A stretch of DNA of 64,000 nt from Pseudomonadota bacterium. GTDB taxonomy: Bacteria; Myxococcota; Myxococcia; Myxococcales; Myxococcaceae. Within the stretch, counting starts at the first letter, position 1; the number at the start of each line of letters is the position of its first letter. The notes under the pieces are model-generated. The model was not told where the DNA came from. It saw only the letters and a list, made by a program, of their open reading frames with translations, and did no database searches. Position numbers and translations under genes: made by a program. Shown in pieces: positions 38,655 through 51,568 of the stretch. The stretch spans positions 1-64,000 of the forward strand of contig JAFAFL010000012.1 of the NCBI GenBank assembly GCA_023423535.1, given 5' to 3'.

Positions 38655-38966
38655 CTAGGCGAGGTCCGCCAGCCGCTCGTCGATCTCGTCCGCGAGCGAC
38701 GGGTGGCTCTGCGCCAGCGCCACCTCCCTTGCACGTTCGAAGGTCTGGCGCGCCTCCTCCGTCCGCCCGGCGCCGGAGTATGCATCCCCGAGGGACACGA
38801 GGCCCGCCGCGAAGTCCTCCTGCAGACGGTTCGCATGTTCCAGAGGCTCGACCGCCTCGGCCGGACGGCCCTTGCTCAGCAGAAAACGCCCCAGGGCGAA
38901 GTGCGGGAGGGGGTTGTTGGGGAAGTCCGCGGCGCGCTTCCGGTACTGCACTTCTTCGGCATCCAT
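38655..38966 (-). CDS. Small TPR protein
   Basis: 103 residues, almost entirely TPR helices (QYRKRAADFPNNPLPHFALGRFLLSKGRPAEAV and AAGLVSLGDAYSGAGRTEEARQTFERAREVA), without signal peptide. Such solo TPR proteins bind partners; no partner is evident. It lies 79 bases upstream of the response regulator on the same strand and may be transcribed with it. Confidence 0.75.
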   Translation of the reverse strand: MDAEEVQYRKRAADFPNNPLPHFALGRFLLSKGRPAEAVEPLEHANRLQEDFAAGLVSLGDAYSGAGRTEEARQTFERAREVALAQSHPSLADEIDERLADLA

Positions 38967-39052
38967 CGTCCTCCGAGGATACCACCCGGGCAGCCGGGCG
39001 CCCGTGCCGTCTCAACCCCTCTCCGTGGCAAATGGGCACCATCTTGTGGCCC

Positions 39053-39463
39053 ATGATCGCCCCGCCCCGTGGACGGCCCGGATCGAAGACCGCCCAGCGG
39101 CTCCCGAAGCCCGGACGGCCCCTCACCCGCCGCGTGTGGCCTCCGCGGGCGCTGCAGATCGGCCTCGGCGTCTGGCTGGTGCTGACCGTCTTCCTCTGGC
39201 CGCACTCGAGGGTCCAGGCCAGCATGGCCGCCGGCGCCGGCCTGCTCGCGGTCCTCCTCAGCCTCGTGGCCCTGCGCTACTCGCCCATCCGTCTGCTGCT
39301 GGGCCTCGTCGGCGTCTGGCTCATCGTCGGTGCCTTCGTGCCGCCGACGCTGCCGCTGACCGTGGCGAACAACCTCCTGGCGGGCGTGCTGATCACCGCC
39401 CTCTCCTTCTTCCCGCTCGGCGACGTCCCCATGCTGCCCAGACGCACGCCGAGGGAGTCGTAG
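39053..39463 (+). CDS. SPW-repeat-like small membrane protein
   Basis: 136 residues with a basic N terminus and four hydrophobic segments in two similar pairs (LQIGLGVWLVLTVFLWP, MAAGAGLLAVLLSLVAL, LLLGLVGVWLIVGAFVPP, NNLLAGVLITALSFFP). Two GxWL motifs followed by Pro-containing ends match the SPW repeat of bacterial membrane proteins of unknown function. Start is uncertain (ATG at 39032 or 39053). The next 488 bases hold no supported gene on this strand. Confidence 0.65.
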   Translation: MIAPPRGRPGSKTAQRLPKPGRPLTRRVWPPRALQIGLGVWLVLTVFLWPHSRVQASMAAGAGLLAVLLSLVALRYSPIRLLLGLVGVWLIVGAFVPPTLPLTVANNLLAGVLITALSFFPLGDVPMLPRRTPRES

Positions 39464-39534
39464 GCGCCCGCGCGGGAGGAGGCTGCCGGTCCGAGCTGCA
39501 GGGAAGGACTGCACGACGCACGGGAGAGGTGCTC

Positions 39535-39807
39535 GACGCGCTGCACGACGCGTCGCATGCGCTGCACGACGTGCCGGACGCGCTGCACGAGGTGCCCGAC
39601 GCGCTGCAGGAGGTGCCGGACGCGCTTCACGACGTGCCCGACGCGCTGCACGACGTGCACGACGCGCTGCAGGAGGTGCCGGACGCGCTGCACGACGTGC
39701 CGGACGCGCTGCACGAGGTGCCGGACGCGCTGCAGGAGGTGCCGGACGCGGTGCAGGAAGTGCCGGACTCGCTACACGACGTGCCCGACGCGCTGCACGA
39801 GCTGCCC
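39535..39807 (+). repeat. 21-bp tandem repeat (about 13 copies)
   Basis: Thirteen consecutive 21-base units with the consensus GACGCGCTGCACGACGTGCCG. In one forward frame they read D-A-L-H/Q-D/E-V-P heptads without a stop. Most differences between copies fall at the third codon position of this frame (CAC/CAG, GAC/GAG, CCG/CCC, CTG/CTT). The frame has no convincing start and runs on into the antisense of dnaE, so it is more likely a non-coding minisatellite. It lies in a 488-base gap (39464-39951) with no supported gene. Confidence 0.85.
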
Positions 39808-39951
39808 GGATGCCGGACCGGTGCTCTGGCAACTCGCCGGCCCTCAACTCGAGCCACCTGCGGCGCCGCGTCCCCAAACGACCAAACGAGAGGGCGGACA
39901 CCGAGACTCCCCGGCGCCCGCCTTCGCTCACCCCACCGAGGTGCGCGTGGC

Positions 39952-40254
39952 TCAGTGCCCGCCGCTCTGCGGACCGCTGTTCCTCGGGCCCGACTCGGCC
40001 TCCGGCGTCGCGCCGTCCTGGCGGTGCCGCTCGTAGCCGTGGGCATCGATCACATTGCCCAGCCCTTGGCCGTGCTGCACCTCGTCCGGCGCGGTGGGCG
40101 GCTGCCCCTCTCCGCCCGAGCCACCGGTGTTCTCCAGCATCCGGGGCTGCGCGTCCTTGCCCAGGGTGCTCGTCTCCAGCCGGCAGGCCCCCGCTCCCAG
40201 GGCGAGCCCTCCCAGGAGCCCCGCCAGTGCCACGCGCTTCGTCCATCCCCTCAT
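39952..40254 (-). CDS. Small lipoprotein
   Basis: 100 residues starting at an ATG at 40254 behind a strong GAGGAGG. The signal peptide MRGWTKRVALAGLLGGLALGAGAC has a lipobox GAGAC, and the mature part is polar and Gly/Gln/Glu-rich without recognisable domain, likely unstructured. Lies just upstream of the repeat region and is separated from dnaE by 90 bases. Function unknown. Confidence 0.7.
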   Translation of the reverse strand: MRGWTKRVALAGLLGGLALGAGACRLETSTLGKDAQPRMLENTGGSGGEGQPPTAPDEVQHGQGLGNVIDAHGYERHRQDGATPEAESGPRNSGPQSGGH

Positions 40255-40344
40255 GGCTCTCCTCCTCACGGGCCTCAACGTGCCCACGAAGCGAGCAGGG
40301 GACCAACGGGGGGCGCCCGGACGCACGCCCTCCAGCGCGGCGCG

Positions 40345-43959
<3,615 letters not shown>

Positions 43960-44119
43960 GGCCGGGGAGCATAACCGGCGGTCTGACGCCCGACGCCCAC
44001 TTCGAACCTGCCTGGCTGCTCGCGCGGGACGTTCGCGCAACGTGGCGTAATTCCCCGACTTCTTCCCGAGGCTCCCACCCGTGCGCACCTGAACAGAGAG
44101 CGCATTTCCGGAGGGCAGG

Positions 44120-44530
44120 ATGGACGCACAGGACGTGGTGGACAGGCTGCGTGACGCCTACACGGTGGAGAGGGTCTTCGGGCATCCGCTGCACGAGGAC
44201 GGGGTGACGGTCATCCCGGTGGCGCGGGTCCGGGGCGGCGGCGGCGCCGGCAACGGCGAGGGTCCGGAGGGCAAGGGCCGGGGCGGCGGCAGCGGCTTCG
44301 GGCTCAACGCGGTCGGCGCGGGCGCGTTCGTCGTCCGCAACGGCGAGGTCCGCTGGCAGCCGGCGGTGGACGTGAACCGGATCGTCCTCGGCGCGCAGCT
44401 GCTGCTCGGCGCGGCGCTGTTCGTGTTCGGGAGGGTCGCCCGCTCGAAGTCGTCGCACGCGGCGAAGGCGGCGGCCGCGAAGTCAGCAAAGGGTGGCCTC
44501 AGACTCTTCGGCCGGCGCTTCGCGCACTGA
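44120..44530 (+). CDS. GerW/YtfJ family protein
   Basis: 136 residues. It shows an N-terminal helical part (VVDRLRDAYTVERVFGHPL), GVTVIPVARVRGGGGAGNGEG, GGSGFGLNAVGAGAFVV and WQPAVDVNRI, the recognisable pattern of GerW (YtfJ) proteins, known from Bacillus where they localise to the spore inner membrane. One C-terminal hydrophobic helix (QLLLGAALFVFG) suggests membrane anchoring. The gene is alone, converging with the sigma-54 activator gene five bases from its stop. Confidence 0.82.
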   Translation: MDAQDVVDRLRDAYTVERVFGHPLHEDGVTVIPVARVRGGGGAGNGEGPEGKGRGGGSGFGLNAVGAGAFVVRNGEVRWQPAVDVNRIVLGAQLLLGAALFVFGRVARSKSSHAAKAAAAKSAKGGLRLFGRRFAH

Positions 44531-44534
44531 CCCG

Positions 44535-45677
<1,143 letters not shown>

Positions 45678-45714
45678 GAGCGGCGTTTCCCGTGTCAGGT
45701 TCCCGGCGCCAAAG

Positions 45715-45731
45715 AGCAATCCTGGGGCCAA
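45715..45731 (-). promoter_or_regulatory. Sigma-54 (-24/-12) promoter of the sigma-54 activator gene
   Basis: Read on the minus strand: TTGGC, seven bases, TTGCT, a full match to YTGGC-N7-TTGCW with correct GG-N10-GC spacing. Transcription would start near 45704, about 27 bases before the ATG at 45677. Confidence 0.6.
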
Positions 45732-45948
45732 ATTCGTTTCAGAGTGAACTCGCCTGCGTCGGACCGTTGACGCCTGGGTGCGCCGTTACCCTGCCGAAAC
45801 CGCCCACGCGCCAAAGATCCGGCGAACGCCAGAGGGAGCAGCCGCATCGGGCGCTCTGGAGCGGCCGGTGGGTCATCGGCACACCGGGGTCGCGCGCTCC
45901 GAGGGGAACAACCGGTCAGTGATCCGAGGTGCGCGCTGCTGCAACGCG

Positions 45949-47109
45949 TCAGGCCGCGGCGGTGGCCTCGGCGAGCGCGGCCTCCCAATCCACCACGTCC
46001 ACCGTCCTCGCGCCGAGCCGGACGTCGAGCACGGTCCGCTCCCCGCGCGCGTCGCCGCCGATCTGGAACGGCAGCGGGCGAGTGAAAGTCATCCGCGCCG
46101 ACTTCACCAGCCAGTCGTGCATGCCGGGCATGGGATGGACGCCGGCCCACAACACGCCGGCCCGCCCGAGCGCCTCGAGCACCGGCCGGTCGTACACGCG
46201 CAGGTGAAGGAAGCCGGGCTTGAGGTCGGCGAAGGGGAAGGCGCGGAAGCCGAAGCCGTACTGCGGGATCGACGCCGCGGCGCACACGCTGACCGGGCCG
46301 TCGTAGAGGACGTCGCCGCCGGTCCACGGCACGGGCTCACCCGCTTCGTTCACCGTGTAGACCTCCGCGTCGCCGTTGCGCCGCAGCGTGGCCCAGGGCT
46401 GGTCCGCCTCGGTCAGCAGCGTGGGGACGGTGTGCCTCGCCAGCGCGTAGAGGTAGCCGCCGAGCCCCTTGTGCAGCCGGGTGGAGAGCCTCGAGCCGAA
46501 GAGCTGGCCGGACCTCCGGTCGAGGTTCTTCTGGTAGTCGTTGAGGACGAGCGCGTCCCAGCCCACGCCGGCGAAGGGGCAGAGGGTGTCCTCCACCTCC
46601 ACGAGGTTGAAGCGGCGGGTGGGGATGGGCCAGGCGAGCTTCGGCAGCAGCTCCACGATCTCCGGGTAGCGCGGGGAGCCGACGGTGCGGGACCACGCGT
46701 TGCCGGTGCCCAGCCGCAACACGCCGAGGTGCGGCAGCGGCACGTCCTCCGGCAGGCGGCGGGAGAGCATGTTCAACAGGCGCTGCGCCGCGCCGTCTCC
46801 GCCGCCGGAGAAGATGACGTCCGGGCGCTCCTCCGCGAGCAGCGCCGCGTGACGCTCGGCCTGGTCGAAGTCCTCGGACACCAGCACCAGCGCGTCCGGC
46901 AGCGCCTTCGCGAACATCCGGACCACATGCGGGCTCACCCGCTTCGCGCGACCGTTGAAGAGCGCGGCGATCTTCGCGCCCCGGCCCACCGTCGTTCGCG
47001 CGCTCTCGGCCCCCTGCGTCTCTTTCCCCGTGACAGCCTTCACGACCCCGAAGATTGGCCATTCCGAAGGCGCCCCGCGACCCCTCAATCGCCCTAGAGT
47101 GCGCGCCAT
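45949..47109 (-). CDS. Diacylglycerol/sphingosine kinase-like (DAGK catalytic domain) protein
   Basis: 386 residues. The nucleotide-binding block FSGGGDGAAQRLLNML and LGVLRLGTGNAWSRT match the DAGK catalytic domain, preceded by a lipid-kinase-like start (KIAALFNGRAKRVSP). It phosphorylates a lipid such as diacylglycerol or a sphingoid base, or synthesises a related lipid head group. The ATG at 47109 shares its bases with the ATG of the divergent gene (CATG), so a GTG at 47043 may be the true start. Located downstream of nothing else in this direction. Confidence 0.8.
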   Translation of the reverse strand: MARTLGRLRGRGAPSEWPIFGVVKAVTGKETQGAESARTTVGRGAKIAALFNGRAKRVSPHVVRMFAKALPDALVLVSEDFDQAERHAALLAEERPDVIFSGGGDGAAQRLLNMLSRRLPEDVPLPHLGVLRLGTGNAWSRTVGSPRYPEIVELLPKLAWPIPTRRFNLVEVEDTLCPFAGVGWDALVLNDYQKNLDRRSGQLFGSRLSTRLHKGLGGYLYALARHTVPTLLTEADQPWATLRRNGDAEVYTVNEAGEPVPWTGGDVLYDGPVSVCAAASIPQYGFGFRAFPFADLKPGFLHLRVYDRPVLEALGRAGVLWAGVHPMPGMHDWLVKSARMTFTRPLPFQIGGDARGERTVLDVRLGARTVDVVDWEAALAEATAAA

Positions 47110-47932
47110 GACCCTTTCGCTGCCGCTGACGCTGGCGGTGCTCGCCGCGGTGCCGGCCCCGTCCCTCTCCGACTCTCCGGAACGCAGCGCGCGCCTCCTC
47201 ACCGACCGGCCGCTGCTCCTCGCCCAGGCCGAGCCCTCCGCGCCCCCGCTGATCGAGGTCCCCTCCGACGAGACGCCCCCGCCGCGCGAGGAGGCACCGG
47301 CGCCCCGCCGCCAGGGCCCGCTGGAGGCCGGGCTCGACGCGCCGGAGGGCGGCGTGCGGCTGACGGAGACCCTCGCCGCGGGCGGCGCCCTGCTCCTGCT
47401 CGATGGGGCCACGCTGGTGCTCGGCTACGGGTTCATTGCCGCGATCGCGTTCGGCATCGCGGACCGGGCGGCGCCGCTTGCGGGGCTCGGGGTGGTGGGG
47501 CTGCTGGCCACCGTGCTCGGAAACGTGGTGGCGACGCCGTTCCTCGCGGTGGCCGCGGCGGGGCTCGCCGCCGGTCCGGACTTTCGCGGCTCGGATCGGA
47601 GCAAGGCGCTCCTCTATGCCGCGGCGGTCCATGGCGTGCTGCTCGTGGCCACCCTGGTGGTGAGCGTGGTCGGAGCCGCGGTGTCGGCCAACAGCCCGGA
47701 CGGCGCACCGGTGATGGGCTTTCTCACCCTCGGACTCTTCGCCGCGCGCTACCTCGGCATTGGCGCCGCGGCGTCCTACGGACTCCACGCGGTGCCGCCG
47801 CCGCGGGCGGCCCTCTCGGCGGGGCCGTCGAGGAGGCCGGAGCGCTTCGTCACCTCGCCCACCGAGGCCGCGCGCGCGGTGCCCTTCGCGCCACGGGCGG
47901 TGGCGGTGCCGGTGGCGGGGCTCGCCTTCTGA
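47108..47932 (+). CDS. Exported membrane protein of unknown function
   Basis: 274 residues with a signal peptide (MTLSLPLTLAVLAAVPAPSLS), a Pro-rich stretch (about 40-75) and four or five hydrophobic helices from about 85 to 235 (LAAGGALLLLDGATLVLGYGFI, VVGLLATVLGNVVATPFLAVAAAGLAA). No family recognised. The start codon overlaps that of the divergent DAGK-like gene. It converges exactly with the LuxR-type gene, the two stops forming TGATCA. Confidence 0.65.
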   Translation: MTLSLPLTLAVLAAVPAPSLSDSPERSARLLTDRPLLLAQAEPSAPPLIEVPSDETPPPREEAPAPRRQGPLEAGLDAPEGGVRLTETLAAGGALLLLDGATLVLGYGFIAAIAFGIADRAAPLAGLGVVGLLATVLGNVVATPFLAVAAAGLAAGPDFRGSDRSKALLYAAAVHGVLLVATLVVSVVGAAVSANSPDGAPVMGFLTLGLFAARYLGIGAAASYGLHAVPPPRAALSAGPSRRPERFVTSPTEAARAVPFAPRAVAVPVAGLAF

Positions 47933-48532
47933 TCAGGTGTTCGGCGGGCGGAAGCCGGCGCGCCAGGCCATCAGCGCGAGCTCCGTCCGGTTGTCGAGCG
48001 CGAACCGCTTGAGCAGCGTGGTCACGTGCAGCTTCACCGCGCGCTCGCCCACGCCGAGCTCCGCGGCGATCTTCAGGTTGTCGCTGCCCACCGCGAGCCA
48101 GCGCATCACGTCCCGCTGCCTCGGCGTGAGGTGCTCGAGCGGCGAGCCCGCCACCGTCGCCTGCAGGCAGGAGTCGTCGCCCTCGACGAGGGAGTGGTGA
48201 AGGCACTCGGCGATCCGGTCCGGGCTCTCGTCGCCGTCCGCCAGCAGGCGCGCCTCGCCGGGCGGGAGCGCGGCGAACTGGAGGTGGTTGCCGATGACGA
48301 AGCGCCGCACGTTGGGCATCGCCTCGCGGATGGTGGCGAGCACCTCCACCGCGGCCTGACGCTCCATGTGGAGGTCCACGACCATTGCCGCGGCACGACG
48401 CACGAGCCGCTCGTGCTGCAGGAGCACCGGCACGTGGAACGCGCGCACGTTGAAGCCCGCGCGCATGAACACGTCGGTGAGCCCGGCGCGCCTGACCGCG
48501 TTCTCGGAGAAGAGCCCCACTTCCGTCGACAT
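47933..48532 (-). CDS. LuxR/NarL-type transcriptional regulator
   Basis: 199 residues. The C-terminal HTH of LuxR type (LTPRQRDVMRWLAVGSDNLKIAAELGVGERAVKLHV) is clear at 135-180. The N-terminal part resembles a receiver domain with an Asp at 53 (MVVDLHM), but the acidic pair at the start is absent, so phosphorylation is doubtful. The ATG at 48532 is chosen. A receiver-only protein lies 113 bases upstream on the same strand and may be its partner. Confidence 0.78.
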   Translation of the reverse strand: MSTEVGLFSENAVRRAGLTDVFMRAGFNVRAFHVPVLLQHERLVRRAAAMVVDLHMERQAAVEVLATIREAMPNVRRFVIGNHLQFAALPPGEARLLADGDESPDRIAECLHHSLVEGDDSCLQATVAGSPLEHLTPRQRDVMRWLAVGSDNLKIAAELGVGERAVKLHVTTLLKRFALDNRTELALMAWRAGFRPPNT

Positions 48533-48645
48533 CACCGGCTCCCTCGGCTCCTTCGGCAGCGTGACCGCCTGCCTGGAGGGCGAGCTTCGCTCATCGAGGG
48601 GGGTGCTGACCAACAGGGAGGCCGGCAGCGGCGGCGGAGGGCCAC

Positions 48646-49035
48646 TCAAGCGGTCCCCAGGCGCCGGCGGTGGGTCTCCAGCGCGGCCTCCAGCAGCGAC
48701 TGCCACAGCCGAGGGTCCTCCACCGGCTTCTGCACGTAGGCGAGGATCCCCGCCCGCCGGGCCCGCTCTTCGGCGTCCGGCCCTCCGAAACGGGTGGCCA
48801 TCACCACCCCCACCGGCCGCGTCAGCCGAGAGAGCTCCCACGCGAGCGCCTGGCCATCCAGCCCCGGCAGCCGGTGCTCGGTCACGACGATCGAGACCCG
48901 CTCCCGCTGAACGAAGGTCAAGGCGCCGGGGCCGTCCGCGCAGCCGCTGACGTCGTAGTGAAGGGCGCGGAGGGATGCGCTGACGCGGTCTCTCTCGAGC
49001 GGGTCCGGATCCACCACGAGCACGTGCACCTTCAT
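48646..49035 (-). CDS. Single-domain response regulator with Glu at the phospho-acceptor site
   Basis: 129 residues, a receiver domain only. Visible are VLVVDPDPLERD at the N terminus, the strand leading to the phosphorylation site VVTEHRLPGLDG, MATRF and VQKPVED with the conserved Lys. The usual Asp is Glu53 here, a change that often mimics the phosphorylated state. The ATG at 49035 follows the usual receiver N terminus. It precedes the LuxR-type gene in the same direction. Confidence 0.8.
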   Translation of the reverse strand: MKVHVLVVDPDPLERDRVSASLRALHYDVSGCADGPGALTFVQRERVSIVVTEHRLPGLDGQALAWELSRLTRPVGVVMATRFGGPDAEERARRAGILAYVQKPVEDPRLWQSLLEAALETHRRRLGTA

Positions 49036-49212
49036 GCGCGTTGCCCCACAAACCGTCGTCTTGTCATTCGCCGCCCCCCCAGGGTCGCGCGTTGGGTCTT
49101 CGACGATAGTTCCGCCGTCTCGAGCAAGTCCAGCGCTTGCCCGTTTTGAGCGCCTCGCCTTGAAATGCCGGAACACGGGCGCCGGGCGGAGCGTGCCACC
49201 GAAGCGGCGGCG

Positions 49213-49941
49213 TTACCCTCCGGGTGGCGTTTCCCCGAGGTCGGTGTCCCCTTTTGCCCCACCGGAGCCGCCGGAAGTCCCGCCGTAGGCGCCGGGGCTC
49301 ATGCCGTGGCGGAAGGCGAGGCTGATCCGAGGGCCGGCGCGCGCGACCTTGGGGACGCTGTGCTCCCACGTTCGCTGGGTTCGACCGCCGGTGACGAGGA
49401 GGTCGCCCGACCCCAGCGCGAACTTCACCGAGGGCCCGCCGCTCTTCGCCCCCTTCGGCCGCTTCGGACGGAGAAGGAACCGACGCGCCTCGCCGAGGGA
49501 GACGAGCACCACCACCGGCTCGGTGAGCTCCTTCCCTATCCGGTCGCCGTGCCAGGCCACGCTGTCCGAGCCGTCGCGGTAGAGGTTGAAGCCCACCGAG
49601 TCGAAGACCACGCCGTAGAGCGCGCCGAGCGCCTCGCGCATCTGCTCGACGATCGGCGGCCGGAGCGGAAGGCCCCAGTCCGCGAGCCAGTACGTCGTCA
49701 GCCGGGGCTCGAGCACCCGCTTCTCGTACATCCAGCGCTCGCGCTGCCGCCAATCGCAGGTGCGGACGAGCTCGTCGAAGAGCGTCTCCGAGCTGCTGAG
49801 CCAACCCGGCAGGTGATCCACCCACGCGGTCTCGTCCAGCCAGGTGCGCTGCAGGCCGGTGAAGCGCGGATCGAACGCCGCGGAGGGACCTGAGAGGAGG
49901 GAGAGCTGCACGTGGATCCGAACGCGTGGCGAGCGGCGCAT
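49213..49941 (-). CDS. alkB: AlkB-type 2-oxoglutarate/Fe(II) dioxygenase
   Basis: 242 residues. Repairs alkylated bases in DNA or RNA by oxidative demethylation. The iron ligands are in WHGDR (His131, Asp133) and in TWEHSVPK (His194); the 2-oxoglutarate-binding arginines are in PRISLAFR (Arg205 and Arg211). The N-terminal part covers the nucleotide-recognition lid. Start at 49941 is taken because the longer frame overlaps the divergent hydrolase gene. A disordered Gly-rich tail (GAYGGTSGGSGGAKG) ends the protein. Confidence 0.88.
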   Translation of the reverse strand: MRRSPRVRIHVQLSLLSGPSAAFDPRFTGLQRTWLDETAWVDHLPGWLSSSETLFDELVRTCDWRQRERWMYEKRVLEPRLTTYWLADWGLPLRPPIVEQMREALGALYGVVFDSVGFNLYRDGSDSVAWHGDRIGKELTEPVVVLVSLGEARRFLLRPKRPKGAKSGGPSVKFALGSGDLLVTGGRTQRTWEHSVPKVARAGPRISLAFRHGMSPGAYGGTSGGSGGAKGDTDLGETPPGG

Positions 49942-50026
49942 CGTCTCCGACGTGCGCGCCCGGCCGCAGAGCAGGCGTGTCCACTGCGGCTCGCGAAGGG
50001 CGGGCGGGTGCAATACAAAGGAGGCG

Positions 50027-51166
50027 ATGGTGCCGGATCCTTCAGAGCTCGCCGCGGAGCGCGACGCCGCGTCCCTTGCCCAGGCGGAGGGTCCCACGGT
50101 GCCGGCGTCGTGGTGGATCCGCCTCGGCGAGACGGTGAAGGCCTTCCCCTTCGGCTACCGGGATCTCGTCCAGCCGTTCGCGCCGGACGCCCTCGAGCGC
50201 GTGGAGACGAAGGACGGCGCCCACGTGGCGCTGGCCCGCTACGCGCCGCGCTCCGGGCGACGCTTTCGCGAGCCGGTGATCCTCTGTCACGGCAGCGGCG
50301 CGAACCGGTACACGTTCGATCTGACCGAGCGCCATTCGCTCGCGCGCAGGCTCGCGGAGCGGGGCTTCGAGACCTTCATCCTCGAGCTGCGGGGCCGCGG
50401 CGAGGCAGGTCCGCTGGAGCCCGGGCGCTGCACCTTCGACGCGATGGCGGAGCACGACGTCCGCGCGGCGCTGGCGCACGTCACCGCGAAGGCCGCCGAG
50501 GCCGGTGCTCCCGGTGCAGGTGCGCTGTGGGTCGGTCACGCGAAGGGCGGGCTGCTGCCGCTGGCGCACCTCGGCCGATTTCCCCAGGCGCCGCTCCGGG
50601 CGGTGGTCACGCTGGGCAGCCCCACCACCTTCACCGTTCAGCGGGGACTGAAGGCCTTTGCGCGGCTGCTGCGGCCGCTGCTCGACTCGTCGCGGGTGCG
50701 GGTGCCGATCCAGAACCTCGCGCGGCTGTCGCTGTTCGTGCCGCCGCCGGACTGGTTCATGCTGTACCTCGCCAACTCGCCGAACATCGACGCCGACGTG
50801 CGCAACCGGGCGCTGGTGAACGTGTCCGCGGACGTCTCCGCCGGCATCGCGCGGCAGCTCATCCGCTGGGCCACGACGGGGCGGTGGGAGTCGGCGGACG
50901 GGAGCGTGGACTACGCCGCGCTGCTCTCGCGGGTCTCCGTGCCCACGCTGCACGTGGCGGGCGCGCAGGACCTCCTCGCGCCGCCCGAGGCGGTGGAGCA
51001 CGCGAAGACGCTGCTCGGTGGGCCCTGCGAGATCCTCGTCGCCGGGCGCGTGTCCGGCTTCGGCGACGACTACGGACACGGGGACCTCGTGCTCGGCAGG
51101 CGCGCGCCCGACGAGCTCTACCCGAGGATCATCGCCTTCCTCGAGGCGCAGGCCACCTCCGTCTGA
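50027..51166 (+). CDS. Alpha/beta-hydrolase-fold protein with Ala at the nucleophile position
   Basis: 379 residues. The fold is clear: VILCHGSGANRYTFD (oxyanion region), FETFILELRGRGEAG, the nucleophile elbow at 170-174, VPTLHVAGAQDLLAPPEAVEHAKTLLG, and YGHGDLVLG with the expected His. The nucleophile elbow reads GHAKG instead of GHSxG: residue 172 is Ala, so normal Ser-hydrolase catalysis looks impossible. A strong AAAGGAGG precedes the ATG at 50027. It converges exactly with the NTF2-like gene (stop codons form TGATCA). Confidence 0.82.
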   Translation: MVPDPSELAAERDAASLAQAEGPTVPASWWIRLGETVKAFPFGYRDLVQPFAPDALERVETKDGAHVALARYAPRSGRRFREPVILCHGSGANRYTFDLTERHSLARRLAERGFETFILELRGRGEAGPLEPGRCTFDAMAEHDVRAALAHVTAKAAEAGAPGAGALWVGHAKGGLLPLAHLGRFPQAPLRAVVTLGSPTTFTVQRGLKAFARLLRPLLDSSRVRVPIQNLARLSLFVPPPDWFMLYLANSPNIDADVRNRALVNVSADVSAGIARQLIRWATTGRWESADGSVDYAALLSRVSVPTLHVAGAQDLLAPPEAVEHAKTLLGGPCEILVAGRVSGFGDDYGHGDLVLGRRAPDELYPRIIAFLEAQATSV

Positions 51167-51535
51167 TCAGCCCGGGTAGACGCGCGAGGCGACGATCCGG
51201 CCGTCCTTCACGTCGAAGACCTCCGCCACCGGCGAGGGAGCGCTCTCCGGCGCGTGGCGGACGTACTCCACGAACACGCGCTCGTCGTTGGCGGTGACGG
51301 TGAAGAGCTCGTAGCGAAGCCCGGGCAGCCGCTTGTTCGCCTCGCGCCACCAGGTGGCCAGCGCCTCGCGGCCGCGGAGCAGTCCGCCGGTCTCCGGATG
51401 CAGCGCGCGGATCCGCGGCGAGGTGTGCGTGGCGTCCTCCGCGTAGAGCGCCACCAGCGCGTCCACGTCGTAGGCGTTGAAGGCGTCGATCCAGGCGTGC
51501 GCGAGGGTCAGGTTCCGCTGCGTGAGCTCGGTCAT
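51167..51535 (-). CDS. NTF2-like (SnoaL-type) protein
   Basis: 122 residues with an NTF2-like fold: LAHAWIDAFNAYDVDALVALYAEDATHTSP at the start, GLLRGREALATWWREANKRLPGLRYELF, and EVFDVKDGRIVASRVYPG at the end. Members of this fold serve as enzymes (isomerases, cyclases) or ligand binders; the fold alone does not tell which. Single gene ahead of hflK-hflC in the opposite orientation order. Confidence 0.8.
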   Translation of the reverse strand: MTELTQRNLTLAHAWIDAFNAYDVDALVALYAEDATHTSPRIRALHPETGGLLRGREALATWWREANKRLPGLRYELFTVTANDERVFVEYVRHAPESAPSPVAEVFDVKDGRIVASRVYPG

Positions 51536-51568
51536 GTGGGGAGCATCCTCTCTCTCGGGTCGAGGGCC

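Noticed and set aside
39535..39807. A CRISPR array
   Set aside because: Units are directly adjacent, without unique spacers; it is a tandem repeat.
39529..39835. A GTG-started heptad-repeat protein from the 21-bp repeat
   Set aside because: The GTG has only a poorly spaced GGGAGAGG ahead of it and the frame does not end until far inside antisense dnaE; kept only as a finding.
45767..45792. TTGACG with a TACCCT downstream
   Set aside because: The spacer is only 14 bases, too short for a sigma-70 promoter.
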